Source: Pseudomonadales bacterium
Lineage (GTDB): Bacteria > Pseudomonadota > Gammaproteobacteria > Pseudomonadales > UBA7239
NCBI GenBank assembly: GCA_028280345.1
Contig: JANQLY010000006.1
Location: 1-64,000, forward strand
DNA length: 64,000 bases
Direction: 5' to 3'
The notes under the pieces are model-generated. The model worked only from the letters and a program-made list of their open reading frames with translations. It made no database searches and had not been told where the DNA came from. The position numbers were made by a program, and so were the translations under genes. Of this stretch, positions 8,307-17,704 are shown piece after piece. Each line of letters opens with the position of its first letter. Position 1 is the first letter of the stretch.

Positions 8307-9074
8307 CTAACCAAGATTGGTGTTTTCAGTGCCACCATCCACCTGGATATCCTTTCCGGTTACCCATTTGGATGCAGGAGAAGCCAGATACAGCGCAGCA
8401 CTGGCAATATCATCTGTCTGACCAAGAGCCTGCATTGGTGTCAGCTGGCGCATTTTTTCCTTGTTTTCATCGTCGATAAAGAAATCCAGCGCCTCGGTCA
8501 TGATCGAACCGGGGCTAATGCAGTTAACCCGCACATCCGGAGCAAGCTCCGAAGCCATCATCTTCGTCATATGAATTAACGCCGCCTTGACGGTACCGTA
8601 AGACGTAAACAGTGGCTGTACAAGCCGCCCCGCCGCCGAAGTAATATTGATAATACAACCCTTGTTTTCACGCAGGTGTGGCAGCGCAGCCTGACTCAAC
8701 AGAAATGCGGTTGTCACATTAAAGTCCAGTGCTCGACGAAACGATTTCGCGGAAATCTGCTCCATCGGCTTTGGCATCGTACCTCCGGCATTGTTTACCA
8801 GAATATCAAGTCGCGAAAAGCGTTCGAGAGTTTTTGGAATCAGTGAAACCAGTTGCTCATCGTCGAGCACATCGCAGACGACTGCCATTGCCTCAACACC
8901 AAATGTTCTCGCCTGCTCTGCCGCCGCCTCCACATCCGCCTCAGTGCGCGCCGCAAAAACCACATTGGCACCGGCCTCGGCAAAGGTCAGACCGATCTCC
9001 TTGCCAATACCCTTTCCTGCACCGGTTACGATGGCCACCTTGCCACTTAAATCAAATCGTTCAGTAATACTCAT
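8307..9074 (-). CDS. SDR family NAD(P)-dependent oxidoreductase
   Basis: Classical short-chain dehydrogenase of 255 residues. It shows the cofactor motif TGAGKGIG near residue 18, NNAGG near 92, the catalytic Ser in INITSAAG and Tyr/Lys as SYGTVKAAL, plus the C-terminal VDGG. The Arg in VVFAARTEAD after the second strand suggests NADP(H) preference, as inference. It resembles hydroxysteroid or 3-oxoacyl reductase-type SDRs, but substrate cannot be assigned. AGGAG lies 8 bases before ATG 9074; the ATG 6 bases further upstream is too close. It is 34 bases downstream of an LLM oxidoreductase gene in the same direction, a likely two-gene operon. Confidence 0.88.
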   Translation of the reverse strand: MSITERFDLSGKVAIVTGAGKGIGKEIGLTFAEAGANVVFAARTEADVEAAAEQARTFGVEAMAVVCDVLDDEQLVSLIPKTLERFSRLDILVNNAGGTMPKPMEQISAKSFRRALDFNVTTAFLLSQAALPHLRENKGCIINITSAAGRLVQPLFTSYGTVKAALIHMTKMMASELAPDVRVNCISPGSIMTEALDFFIDDENKEKMRQLTPMQALGQTDDIASAALYLASPASKWVTGKDIQVDGGTENTNLG

Positions 9075-9108
9075 TATCATTGCTCCTGTTTAATACTCGT
9101 AGCAAACG

Positions 9109-10122
9109 CTATAACACCATCTCGGCAAACTGCCGCAGACGTTGAATATCATCATCAGGGGACTCGGTACGTCCGATCATCATTGTGGTAACCGATGATT
9201 TTTTCCAATCGGCAATTCGCTCACGAATACGATCCACCGGGCCCGACAGGGAAATTTCATCCACTAGCTCATCGGGCACTGCCTCTATTGCTTCCTGCTG
9301 CTTACCGGCCAGATAGAGGTCCTGTACTTTCTGCATGTCAAAGCCCATACGCTCAATCATCTGCTTATGAAAGTTCTGATCCTTTGCACCCATGCCACCG
9401 ACATACAAACCAATCATCCACTTCACCGGCAACAACGCCTGTTTTAAATCGTCGTTAATATTCACCTGCACCATCGCTGCAATACCGAAATCATCAGGCT
9501 TGTTTTGCAGCGATTCATCAAAAATATGCATGCGGTACGGCGAAACAAAAATCGGAAACCAGCCATCGGCAATTTCGGTGGCCAGTGCAATATTTTTTGG
9601 TCCCTCGGCTCCCATATAAACGGGAATATGTTTGCGATAGGGGTGAGTAATAGACTTCAGCGGCTTACCGAGGCCCATCGCTCCCTCACCCTGATAAGGT
9701 AACTGGTATTGATTACCCTGAAACTCGACCGGCCCTTCCCTGGCGATCACCTGACGAAAGATAGACATCCACTCCCGGGTACGTTCCAGTGGCTTGCGAA
9801 AACCCTGTCCATACCAACCCTCGACGACCTGCGGACCCGATACACCCACACCGCAAATAAAACGCCCTTTGGTCAAATGATCCATGGTGAGTGCTGCCAT
9901 TGCCGCTGCTGCAGGGGTACGCGCAGAAAGCTGCATCACCGATGTGCCAAGCCTGATTTTACTCGTATGAGACCCCAGCCAGGCTAGCGGGGTAATCGCA
10001 TCTGAACCATATGCCTCACCGGCCCAAATCGAGTCATAACCGAGATTCTCGGCCTCTTTGGCCACCTCAATCGCTTCGTAGGGGCCCTTGTTCCAATAGC
10101 CAATATGCAAACCGAGCTTCAT
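9109..10122 (-). CDS. LLM-class F420-dependent oxidoreductase
   Basis: Luciferase-like monooxygenase-fold (TIM-barrel) protein of 337 residues. Typical motifs are LGYDSIWAGEAYG, IRLGTSVMQLSARTPAAAAM and GRFICGVGVSGPQVVEGWYG, characteristic of the F420-dependent LLM subfamily common in actinobacteria. Members transfer hydride between reduced deazaflavin F420 and diverse substrates, but FMN-using relatives exist and cofactor cannot be proven from sequence. GTGGA precedes ATG 10122. It is co-transcribed with the downstream SDR, suggesting consecutive redox steps on one substrate. A second LLM gene lies at 53.2 kb and a deazaflavin-type nitroreductase at 18.3 kb; no F420 biosynthesis genes are in the window. 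Confidence 0.85.
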   Translation of the reverse strand: MKLGLHIGYWNKGPYEAIEVAKEAENLGYDSIWAGEAYGSDAITPLAWLGSHTSKIRLGTSVMQLSARTPAAAAMAALTMDHLTKGRFICGVGVSGPQVVEGWYGQGFRKPLERTREWMSIFRQVIAREGPVEFQGNQYQLPYQGEGAMGLGKPLKSITHPYRKHIPVYMGAEGPKNIALATEIADGWFPIFVSPYRMHIFDESLQNKPDDFGIAAMVQVNINDDLKQALLPVKWMIGLYVGGMGAKDQNFHKQMIERMGFDMQKVQDLYLAGKQQEAIEAVPDELVDEISLSGPVDRIRERIADWKKSSVTTMMIGRTESPDDDIQRLRQFAEMVL

Positions 10123-10300
10123 GCTTTTCCACCATTAATGAATCACGCCCGCATTTGAACACGACAGCCCCTGCGGGGCAATTGTGGATATGTGGCACCT
10201 ATCTCACTCCTGCCACCCTTGGGGAAATCCACAAAGCTAAAACCCTATGAATTTTGCTACTGTGCTTTTTATTATTATCAAGTCGAATTTGGGTTTTTTT

Positions 10301-11113
10301 ATGAAACATCTGATCTCTGCAGCAATTGTTGTTATAGCTTGCTTCAACATCGTGTCTGTTCACGCTGAGGAAGCCCTCACTGCCAGACAAATTATGGAGT
10401 TGGTGGATGCTCGTGATGACGGTGACAATATGCAGCAGGAAATGGAAATGATCCTTATCGACAAAAACGGCAGTAAGCGCGAGCGCAATCTTATGTCATT
10501 CAGTCGAGATGCTGGTGAAACGGGTGATGACCGTGAAAGCATTATGTTTTTTATGACACCTGCCGACGTTAAAAATACCGGCTTTCTTACTTACGACTAC
10601 GACGACGATGAGAAAGACGATGATCAGTGGCTCTACCTACCCGCTCTGAAAAAGACCAAACGCATTGCCTCTTCCGATAAGAGCAGCAGCTTTATGGGCT
10701 CTGACTTTACTTACGCAGATATGACAATGCGCAACCTCGACTACTACGACTACAAAATCCTCAAAGAGGATGAAGTCAACGGGGAACCGGTTTGGGTGAT
10801 TGAAGCCATTCCAAACAATGAGAAGGAAATCAAGGAAACCGGCTATACAAAATCTGTCACCTTTGTGCGCAAAGACAACTATGTTGTTATACGCAGCGTA
10901 AGCTGGGTTAAAAAAGGTAACCGTTTGAAATATATGGATGTGAAAAAACTGGAACAGATCGACGATATCTGGATTGCAACAGAAATGATTATGACCACCA
11001 AGAAAGGCAAGGCCACACAGCATAAAACCATTATGCGTTCGAACAATGTGAAATTTAATCAGGAATTCGAAGAAGACCTGTTCAGCGTACGACGCCTGGA
11101 AAAAGGCCTATAA
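10301..11113 (+). CDS. LolA-like outer membrane lipoprotein-sorting family protein
   Basis: Periplasmic protein of 270 residues with a clear signal peptide (hydrophobic AAIVVIACFNIVSVHA, cleavage near residue 22). It begins with TARQIMELVDARDDGDNMQQ and belongs to the LolA-like group (COG2834 type) that carries hydrophobic molecules through the periplasm. The central acidic DYDDDEKDDDQWLYLPALKK segment and the YADMTMRNLDYYDYKI segment fit this group. ATG 10301 is chosen because it starts the signal peptide; the in-frame upstream ATG at 10247 would bury it. A DUF1302 outer-membrane gene follows 29 bases later. The pair often accompanies MMPL exporters, and one lies at 35.8 kb. Confidence 0.82.
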   Translation: MKHLISAAIVVIACFNIVSVHAEEALTARQIMELVDARDDGDNMQQEMEMILIDKNGSKRERNLMSFSRDAGETGDDRESIMFFMTPADVKNTGFLTYDYDDDEKDDDQWLYLPALKKTKRIASSDKSSSFMGSDFTYADMTMRNLDYYDYKILKEDEVNGEPVWVIEAIPNNEKEIKETGYTKSVTFVRKDNYVVIRSVSWVKKGNRLKYMDVKKLEQIDDIWIATEMIMTTKKGKATQHKTIMRSNNVKFNQEFEEDLFSVRRLEKGL

Positions 11114-11142
11114 GCCCCTCACCGGAAGATAACACCAATATC

Positions 11143-12588
11143 ATGAAGAAACACCTGTTCATCGGGTACCTGTGTCTGGGTACTGCATTACCCCTATCTG
11201 CCAGTTACAGCCAGGAACTCGAAGATGTTTTCGGTGGTTTTGACGAGGAAGAAAGCGTTCTCGATTATATTGATGATGAGCCAGACGAGGAAGAAGCGGA
11301 AACGCAAAGTGACGTCGGAGAATTGAGCGGTAGTGTTGTAGTTAGCGCAAGTTATAACTACCGCGATCACACTTCCAACTCCGGCACTGATTACAGCGGT
11401 TTGCAAAAGTTGCGCACACGTCTGAATCTGGAGTACGACTACGACTTTAATGACGACTGGCGCATGCACATAGCCGGGTACGCATTTTATGACTTTGCCT
11501 ACGAAATCCAGGGGCGTGATAACTACACCGACGAAGTGCTCGATGCCTATGAGAGCGAGGCTGAATTTCAGGATGTCTACATACAGGGCAAACTCCAGAG
11601 CGATATAGATTTAAAAGTTGGCCGCCAGGTCGTGAACTGGGGCCGTTCTGATAGCTTGCGTGTACTCGACGTATTAAACCCACTCGACAATCGGGAACCT
11701 GGTCTTGCTGATATTGAAGATATTCGCCTGTCGGTTGGCATGATTAAAGCCGATTACTATGTCGATGAGTGGAATGCTTCACTGATTGCCATTCCTGAAA
11801 TTCGCTTTAGCAAGAACCCACCCTACGGCAGCGATTTTGCTACTGTAGTTGACCCTTTCAATAGCGGATTTCGCACAGTTTTTGAAGAGGAAGTACCGGA
11901 AGACTGGGAAGATACTTCCTGGGCTGCCGCACTCACCGGCATTTTCTCCGGCTGGGATATTTCATTCCACGCCGCCTACTACTGGCGTGACATCCCCTAC
12001 CTCGACCCCGTGTTTGACCCAACAGATCCAAACCTGGGCTTTTTTGATTCCACCCTCAAACACAGCCGCCTTACTATGCTTGGCACAGGTGGCAACTACA
12101 CCTTCGGCAGCTGGCTCGTTAAAGGGGAAATCGCCTGGCAGGATAATATTGACTACACTACGACAACCTTTATCCCCATGCTTGGTATCAGCGTACCCTC
12201 TGGTGTAAAAAATACCCATCGCCTTGATACGATGGTTGGTGTTGAATACTACGGTATTGGCAATACCACGTTTGCCTTTGAGATTGTTAACCGCCATATC
12301 GCCGGTTTTGAGCAATCCATGGAAGCCCTGTTTGAGGAAGAGGATTCAGTTGAAGCCGCATTTCGCTACACGCAAAGCTTTCTCAACGACAAGCTTGACG
12401 TAACCGGGTTGGTGTTTGGCGGTTTCGATGATAACGGTGGCGGTGCACGCGCCGACGCCAGTTATGAAGTGGTGGATGCGTTAACTGTTAGTGGCGGCGT
12501 TATTTACTATCACGAAGGCGAACAACCGCCATTTAATACGATTTATAAAAACGATCGTATCTTTGCTGAAGTCAAATACAGTTTCTAG
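11143..12588 (+). CDS. DUF1302-family outer membrane beta-barrel protein
   Basis: Secreted protein of 481 residues with a signal peptide (FIGYLCLGTALPLSASYSQ), a very acidic leader (about residues 24-60) and then alternating amphipathic strands ending in the aromatic FAEVKYSF, the C-terminal signature of outer-membrane barrels. The segment LKVGRQVVNWGRSDSLRVLD followed by VLNPLDNRE is diagnostic of DUF1302-type barrels. These are usually found beside LolA-like/DUF1329 and MMPL genes in lipid, alkane or aromatic catabolic contexts and are suspected to move hydrophobic substrates. It forms an operon with the preceding LolA-like gene and ends 15 bases from the convergent GGDEF gene. Confidence 0.82.
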   Translation: MKKHLFIGYLCLGTALPLSASYSQELEDVFGGFDEEESVLDYIDDEPDEEEAETQSDVGELSGSVVVSASYNYRDHTSNSGTDYSGLQKLRTRLNLEYDYDFNDDWRMHIAGYAFYDFAYEIQGRDNYTDEVLDAYESEAEFQDVYIQGKLQSDIDLKVGRQVVNWGRSDSLRVLDVLNPLDNREPGLADIEDIRLSVGMIKADYYVDEWNASLIAIPEIRFSKNPPYGSDFATVVDPFNSGFRTVFEEEVPEDWEDTSWAAALTGIFSGWDISFHAAYYWRDIPYLDPVFDPTDPNLGFFDSTLKHSRLTMLGTGGNYTFGSWLVKGEIAWQDNIDYTTTTFIPMLGISVPSGVKNTHRLDTMVGVEYYGIGNTTFAFEIVNRHIAGFEQSMEALFEEEDSVEAAFRYTQSFLNDKLDVTGLVFGGFDDNGGGARADASYEVVDALTVSGGVIYYHEGEQPPFNTIYKNDRIFAEVKYSF

Positions 12589-12603
12589 AAAGCAACCGCC
12601 ACC

Positions 12604-13716
12604 CTAGCCAATCGCATCAGCAACACAGACCTGATTGCGACCACCATTTTTGGCTTGATACATCGCCTCATCCGCAGCCGACACCAGATACTCACCAGCC
12701 ATCGACATGTCGGTACCGGCAAAATCAAGGCTCGCCACACCAATAGACAGGGTGACTCTGAAACTCTGCCCATCCTGGCCCTGGATATCCATATTCTCAA
12801 TACCACTGCGAATACGTTCCGCCGTACGTTTTGCATTGATCTTTTGTTCTTCCGGCAACAACACAACAAACTCTTCACCACCATAACGGGTCAGGATATC
12901 TGTCTTGCGCAACAGATCAGTGATTTTTCCCGCCACTGCTTTCAGGCAATTATCGCCACTGCGATGTCCATGCTCGTCATTAACCTGTTTAAAATGATCA
13001 ATATCGATAAAACAGCAGGACAATTCGTGGCCATAGCGCTGCACGCGCGCCAGTTCACGTTCCATCTCATCGGAAAAGCTGCGCCGATTTAATACTCCGG
13101 TAAGCGGATCAAGACGCCCCTGTTGGCGCAAATGCTCACGCCCAAAACCGTTTTCAAGGCATACCGCTATCACCAACGCCAGATGATTAAGAAAGTCTGC
13201 TGATTTAGCGGGCGAAAAGCGCTCTGCGTCACCGCTACCCAGATTAAAACAGCCAATAATTTCACCGTGACGCACCAGCGGTAACAATGCACTACTCTGA
13301 ATACCATTACACCCTGGAAAAACTTGTGATAACTGCTCGCCATTCAGGCTACCCAGGCGGGCGGAGTCCCGCACAATAAACGTGTTTTCAAAGAAGGCAG
13401 GCTCATAGAGGCACTGCAGACGCTCTCCGTAGTCCGAGAGCTCCTGCTGTTCAAGCAGTGCTGACATCAAGTGATCAGTATCGTTTAACAACAGGGATAC
13501 GGCGTCGAGACGAAAGTGCTGCTGCGCCTTGTCGAGCAGATGTTCGAGCAGATCCGCCAGCTCATCACAGTGAAAAATTTTCAACTCAAAAGCCTGAAAA
13601 TGAGTCTGAATCTGCTGATTATCCTCAATTCGGTGCAAGAGCTGCTTAACCATTTTATCCAGCCGGGCATTCTCCTGCTTCAATTCTTCATCCATCTGAC
13701 TCACTGTCACCTGCAT
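12604..13716 (-). CDS. DUF484-GGDEF diguanylate cyclase
   Basis: Cytoplasmic protein of 370 residues. An N-terminal coiled coil (EELKQENARLDKMVKQLLHR) is followed by a GAF-like DUF484 sensory domain (about 30-190). The GGDEF domain (about 205-365) starts at DPLTGVLNRRSF and carries the active-site motif as GGEEF near residue 280. An RxxD inhibitory site (RKTD) lies five residues before it, so product feedback is likely. It should make cyclic di-GMP. No membrane helix is present, so the input is probably cytoplasmic. It is divergent from the M16C peptidase gene. An ATG at 13695 is an alternative start. Confidence 0.9.
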   Translation of the reverse strand: MQVTVSQMDEELKQENARLDKMVKQLLHRIEDNQQIQTHFQAFELKIFHCDELADLLEHLLDKAQQHFRLDAVSLLLNDTDHLMSALLEQQELSDYGERLQCLYEPAFFENTFIVRDSARLGSLNGEQLSQVFPGCNGIQSSALLPLVRHGEIIGCFNLGSGDAERFSPAKSADFLNHLALVIAVCLENGFGREHLRQQGRLDPLTGVLNRRSFSDEMERELARVQRYGHELSCCFIDIDHFKQVNDEHGHRSGDNCLKAVAGKITDLLRKTDILTRYGGEEFVVLLPEEQKINAKRTAERIRSGIENMDIQGQDGQSFRVTLSIGVASLDFAGTDMSMAGEYLVSAADEAMYQAKNGGRNQVCVADAIG

Positions 13717-13847
13717 GCTATTGATACGCTGACCAGTATAAGACTGCTACCCGGCAGATAACAACTGCCCTTATCTCCGTGGCTGTAAAAAAAGCCACAG
13801 ACCGCTACAATAGCCCCCTGATTCGGTTAATTGGAAGTACTCCCCAT

Positions 13848-16826
13848 ATGTCACAGGCACCACAATCTCAAAGCAGTCACGCAACCAGCACCACGCCACC
13901 GCCCAATATCCACAGCGCGTTTAGCTGGCAGCGCAGTCAGAGAATAGAGTCCCTCAATTTGCTGGTTGAAGAGTACATCCACAATGAAACCGGCGCCCAA
14001 CATATCCATATTTCCACCGACAACAACGAAAATGTATTTCTTGTCGCACTGCGCACTGTGCCCGAAGATTCCACCGGCGTTGCCCATATTCTTGAACATA
14101 CCGCCCTTTGTGGCAGTGAAAAATACCCTGTGCGCGATCCATTTTTTATGATGATTCGTCGTTCTCTCAATACGTTTATGAATGCATTTACCAGTTCAGA
14201 CTGGACAGCCTATCCATTCGCAAGCCAAAACAAAAAAGACTTTAACAACCTGCTGGATGTCTATCTTGATGCAGTATTTTTCTCCCGTCTCGACCCCCTG
14301 GATTTTGCCCAGGAAGGTCACCGTATAGAATTTGAAGAGCCTTCCAACCCTGAATCTAACCTCGTTTACAAGGGCGTGGTATTCAATGAAATGAAAGGGG
14401 CCATGAGCTCCACCACTTCAATCCTCTGGCAAAACCTCAGTAAATATCTGTTTCCCGCCACAACGTATCACTACAACAGTGGTGGCGACCCGGAGTGTAT
14501 CCCTGACCTCAGTTATGAACAGCTGGTACATTTCTACAAAACCCACTACCACCCCTCCAATGCCATTTTTATGACCTTCGGGGATATACCGGCGATTGAA
14601 CACCAGGAAAAGTTTGAACAACAAGCTCTGAGCCGCTTCGAAAAACTGGATGAAGTGATCGCGGTGCCCAATGAAAAGCGCTATCACGCCCCGCTGCGTA
14701 TTGAAGAAGCCTACCCCTGTGAAACCCAGGGGGAAGAAACTCTCGACAACAAAACTCACATTGTGATGGGCTGGCTGCTCGGCGATAGCACCAACCTCAC
14801 GGAAGTACTTGAAGCACAATTGCTCAGTGAAGTACTGCTGGAAAACAGTGCCTGTCCCTTGCAGCATGCACTGGAAAGCACCTCGCTGGGCAATGCGCCT
14901 TCGCCGCTGTGCGGCCTTGAGGACTCACAAAAAGAACTGATTTTCGTTTGCGGCCTTGAAGGCAGTAATGTGGATACCAGTCGCGAGGTAGAACAACTGA
15001 TCCTCGACGCGATTGCCGAAGTTGCCAATAACGGCGCATCCGCCGAACGCCTTGAAGCCTGCCTGCACCAACTTGAATTACAGCAGCGGGAAATTGGTGG
15101 CGATGGCTACCCCTATGGTTTGCAGTTGATTCTCACAGTACTCAACAGCGCAACCCATCGCGGCGACCCTATCGCACTGCTTGACCTCGACACCGCGCTG
15201 GAAGACCTGCGCACAAAAATCAAAGATCCGGAATTTATCAAACAACTGGCTCACAAACTGTTACTCGACAACCCACATCGTGTCTGTCTGACTCTGCGCC
15301 CTGACGATACTCTGGCAGGTAAACGCGTAACTGCTGAACAGCAGCAACTCGCCGCAATCAAAGCCAGGCTGACCGATACCGAGAAGCAGCAGGTTATCGA
15401 ACAGACCCTCGCGCTTGAAGCACGCCAGCAGGCCAAAGACGACGAAAGCATTCTGCCTTCAGTGAGTCTTGAAGATATTCCTGAAGATATTCATATCCCG
15501 AGCGCCGCAGAGAAAGAAGCAGCACCGCTGCCTGTGGACTTCTTTGCGGTCGGCACTAACGGCCTTGTCTACCAACAAATTATCATAACCTTGCCACAGC
15601 TCAATGAAGATGAGCAAAAACTGTTGCCGATCTATAACAGCTGCCTCACAGAGCTTGGCATTGGTGAACGGGATTATCTTGCCACCCAGAACTGGCAATC
15701 GGAAGTATGCGGTTCAATTCATACCTACAGTTCGGTGCGCAGCCATATAGATAATGTGCAACAGGTATCAGGCCATGTCGTGTTATCGTCCAAAGCACTT
15801 GAACGCAACCATGCCGCACTGTGTGATCTTATGCAGCAAACACTTGAAGACGTGCGCTTTGATGAACACAACCGCATTCGCGACCTGGTTGCCCAGTTGC
15901 GTGCACGTCGTGAAATGTCAGTAACCGGTAGTGGCCATACACTGGCGATGACAGCTGCGAGTAGTGCCATTAGCCCACTGGCGCGCTACAGCCATCAGAT
16001 ATCCGGACTCGCTGGCATTAAAACACTCAAGGAAATCGACACCCGCTTACAGGAAGAACCGCAGGCCATAGAAGCATTGGCAAGTCGCTTGCAAAACTTG
16101 CATCAAAAGATTCTCGCCATGCCACGCCAATGCCTGCTTGTTGCAGATGGTCATCACCAGAATAACCTGACTGCGCAATTTAATAAACAATGGCAGCAGT
16201 ACCAATACCCGGACAACCCACCAGCAGCGTTTTCTCTGCCTGCGATTAACGGCCAGGTAAGCGACTTTTGGCAAACCAATACCCAGGTTAATTTCTGCGC
16301 CAAAGCCTATGCCACCGTAGGCAGCTCCCACCCCGATGCACCGGCACTTAATGTACTTGGTGGCTTTTTACGCAATGGTTTTTTGCATACTGCCATCCGC
16401 GAGCAGGGCGGCGCCTATGGCGGCGGTGCCGGACAGGACAACAACATCGGCGCTTTCCGCTTCTTCTCTTATCGCGACCCACGTTTTGGCGAGACTCTCA
16501 ACGATTTCGATCGCAGCATTGACTGGCTGCTCAATGAAAAACATGAGTGGCGTCAGGTCGAAGAAGCCATACTCGGCGTTATCAGCGGTATCGACAAACC
16601 CTCTTCACCCGCCGGTGAGGCGAAGATCGCTTATCACAACAACCTCTATGGCCGCGGTGCTGCACAGCGCAAAGCCTTTCGTCAGGCAGTGCTGCAAGTA
16701 ACACTGGAAGATCTACAGCGGGTTGGTAAACAGTATTTAACTGATCATGCGAGTACTGCCGTGATCAGCTATGCTGGCAATAGCGACGCTGCTGCCGAAC
16801 ACCAGTTGGATATTATTGTTCTATAA
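13848..16826 (+). CDS. M16C insulinase-family metallopeptidase (PreP-like)
   Basis: Large zinc peptidase of 992 residues with the inverted zinc motif HxxEH (HILEH, about residues 80-84) followed by the third zinc ligand region in GVVFNEMKGAM. This is the pattern of M16C presequence-protease-like enzymes, two homologous halves forming a closed chamber that degrades short peptides. The second half includes the conserved REQGGAYGGGAGQD segment and the YRDPR motif typical of the M16C C-terminal domain. I start at ATG 13848, with GGAAG upstream; the longer frame to 13779 shows no conservation. There is no signal peptide, so it is probably cytoplasmic. A small membrane-protein gene follows. Confidence 0.9.
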   Translation: MSQAPQSQSSHATSTTPPPNIHSAFSWQRSQRIESLNLLVEEYIHNETGAQHIHISTDNNENVFLVALRTVPEDSTGVAHILEHTALCGSEKYPVRDPFFMMIRRSLNTFMNAFTSSDWTAYPFASQNKKDFNNLLDVYLDAVFFSRLDPLDFAQEGHRIEFEEPSNPESNLVYKGVVFNEMKGAMSSTTSILWQNLSKYLFPATTYHYNSGGDPECIPDLSYEQLVHFYKTHYHPSNAIFMTFGDIPAIEHQEKFEQQALSRFEKLDEVIAVPNEKRYHAPLRIEEAYPCETQGEETLDNKTHIVMGWLLGDSTNLTEVLEAQLLSEVLLENSACPLQHALESTSLGNAPSPLCGLEDSQKELIFVCGLEGSNVDTSREVEQLILDAIAEVANNGASAERLEACLHQLELQQREIGGDGYPYGLQLILTVLNSATHRGDPIALLDLDTALEDLRTKIKDPEFIKQLAHKLLLDNPHRVCLTLRPDDTLAGKRVTAEQQQLAAIKARLTDTEKQQVIEQTLALEARQQAKDDESILPSVSLEDIPEDIHIPSAAEKEAAPLPVDFFAVGTNGLVYQQIIITLPQLNEDEQKLLPIYNSCLTELGIGERDYLATQNWQSEVCGSIHTYSSVRSHIDNVQQVSGHVVLSSKALERNHAALCDLMQQTLEDVRFDEHNRIRDLVAQLRARREMSVTGSGHTLAMTAASSAISPLARYSHQISGLAGIKTLKEIDTRLQEEPQAIEALASRLQNLHQKILAMPRQCLLVADGHHQNNLTAQFNKQWQQYQYPDNPPAAFSLPAINGQVSDFWQTNTQVNFCAKAYATVGSSHPDAPALNVLGGFLRNGFLHTAIREQGGAYGGGAGQDNNIGAFRFFSYRDPRFGETLNDFDRSIDWLLNEKHEWRQVEEAILGVISGIDKPSSPAGEAKIAYHNNLYGRGAAQRKAFRQAVLQVTLEDLQRVGKQYLTDHASTAVISYAGNSDAAAEHQLDIIVL

Positions 16827-16914
16827 ATACTGTAGAAGATAAAAATATCCGTTATGATGGAACCTTGACGCCGCATAGTTGCGGCTATTTAGCCAAGCTT
16901 ATCAGTCGGGTTCC

Positions 16915-17268
16915 ATGGGCAAACGACGCAAAAAAAATAAACGGAGTTCTTCATCAAGTGGCACAAGTGGTCAGGTAATTCTTTCCTCGCTGATTGTGTT
17001 TCTCACCGCTGGTGTCACAGTTGCCAATGAAACCCTTGTGCACTTCGGCCTCGATTCCAATGTACTGGTCTGGGCACTGGTTGCCATCGTGGTAACAGGC
17101 CTGATGGCACATCACAGCCTCGCGCTGATTGTACTGATTCTCGCACTGAGCGCTGCAATTAATTTTCCACCAGAGTTTTTACTGCAATACGGTATTAATC
17201 AGGATATTTTACTCGCCACTTTAATCGCAATGGTTTGCCTGCCATTCGTCGAACGTTTTACCGGCTAG
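16915..17268 (+). CDS. Small hypothetical membrane protein
   Basis: Unrecognised protein of 117 residues. The first 20 residues are strongly basic and serine-rich (GKRRKKNKRSSSSSG). After that come about three hydrophobic helices (VILSSLIVFLTAGVTVA, VLVWALVAIVVTGLMA and LALIVLILALSAAI), and a fourth near the C-terminus (ILLATLIAMVCLPFV). The basic start suggests the N-terminus is cytoplasmic. ATG 16915 is preferred over an upstream in-frame TTG at 16879. It is 88 bases downstream of the M16C peptidase in the same direction. I can suggest no function. Confidence 0.6.
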   Translation: MGKRRKKNKRSSSSSGTSGQVILSSLIVFLTAGVTVANETLVHFGLDSNVLVWALVAIVVTGLMAHHSLALIVLILALSAAINFPPEFLLQYGINQDILLATLIAMVCLPFVERFTG

Positions 17269-17445
17269 TTATTTATCCACCAACTCTTTACCTAACAACC
17301 TGCTTCTTCCTGATTATACAGGTCAAACCCGGTATCCAAAGAACAAACTATCAATATTCGTTCCCGGCAGTAAGTAGCATACCAGCACGTCCGTGATGCC
17401 CTTGCTTTCTCACAAAGCCAAAATCTGCCAACCTCTTCATTGGAG

Positions 17446-17628
17446 CTTAAGTGGCGCAGATGAATTTTCAGAATAAAACCTAGGCCAACATCACGAAAGG
17501 ACACGCATTGAGACCGACCATGCCACTTAAGCGGATTCGCGAGGTTGCTCTCGGCCCCAACGCGCTTCTTTTGGTTACTTTTCTTTCGCGCAAAGAAAAG
17601 TAACTTGCCCAGCAGGGCAAAACCCTGC
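17446..17628. repeat. Intergenic palindromic repeat element
   Basis: The 436 bases between 17269 and 17704 hold no credible gene but are rich in palindromes. A 13-bp perfect stem with a 5-base loop occupies 17574-17604 (GTTACTTTTCTTT and its complement). Eight bases later a 6-bp stem with a 5-base loop (GCAGGG...CCCTGC) occupies 17612-17628. Upstream, 10-bp inverted copies of CTTAAGTGGC lie at 17446-17455 and 17522-17531. Hairpins of the GTTACTTTTCTTT type recur in intergenic DNA of many gammaproteobacteria, from memory. I therefore read the block as a non-autonomous or structural repeat and not as coding sequence. Confidence 0.6.
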
Positions 17629-17704
17629 ATCCCTCATATGGCATAATATGGAAAATAAAAAGGGTTCCAGGCAGTAATGCTCAGGTAAATAAAAATTCAG
17701 AGAA

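Noticed and set aside
10166..10180. GCCCC-TGC-GGGGC hairpin upstream of the first LLM gene
   Set aside because: Only a 5-bp stem with no associated motif; too weak to call regulatory.
13779..13847. N-terminal extension of the M16C peptidase to 13779
   Set aside because: The added residues are unconserved-looking, and the ATG at 13848 has its own ribosome site.
17292..17630. Minus-strand open frame of 112 codons with a basic end (GKLLFFARKKSNQKKR)
   Set aside because: It translates the palindromic repeat hairpins; such products are well-known spurious annotations, and no ribosome site or family is evident.
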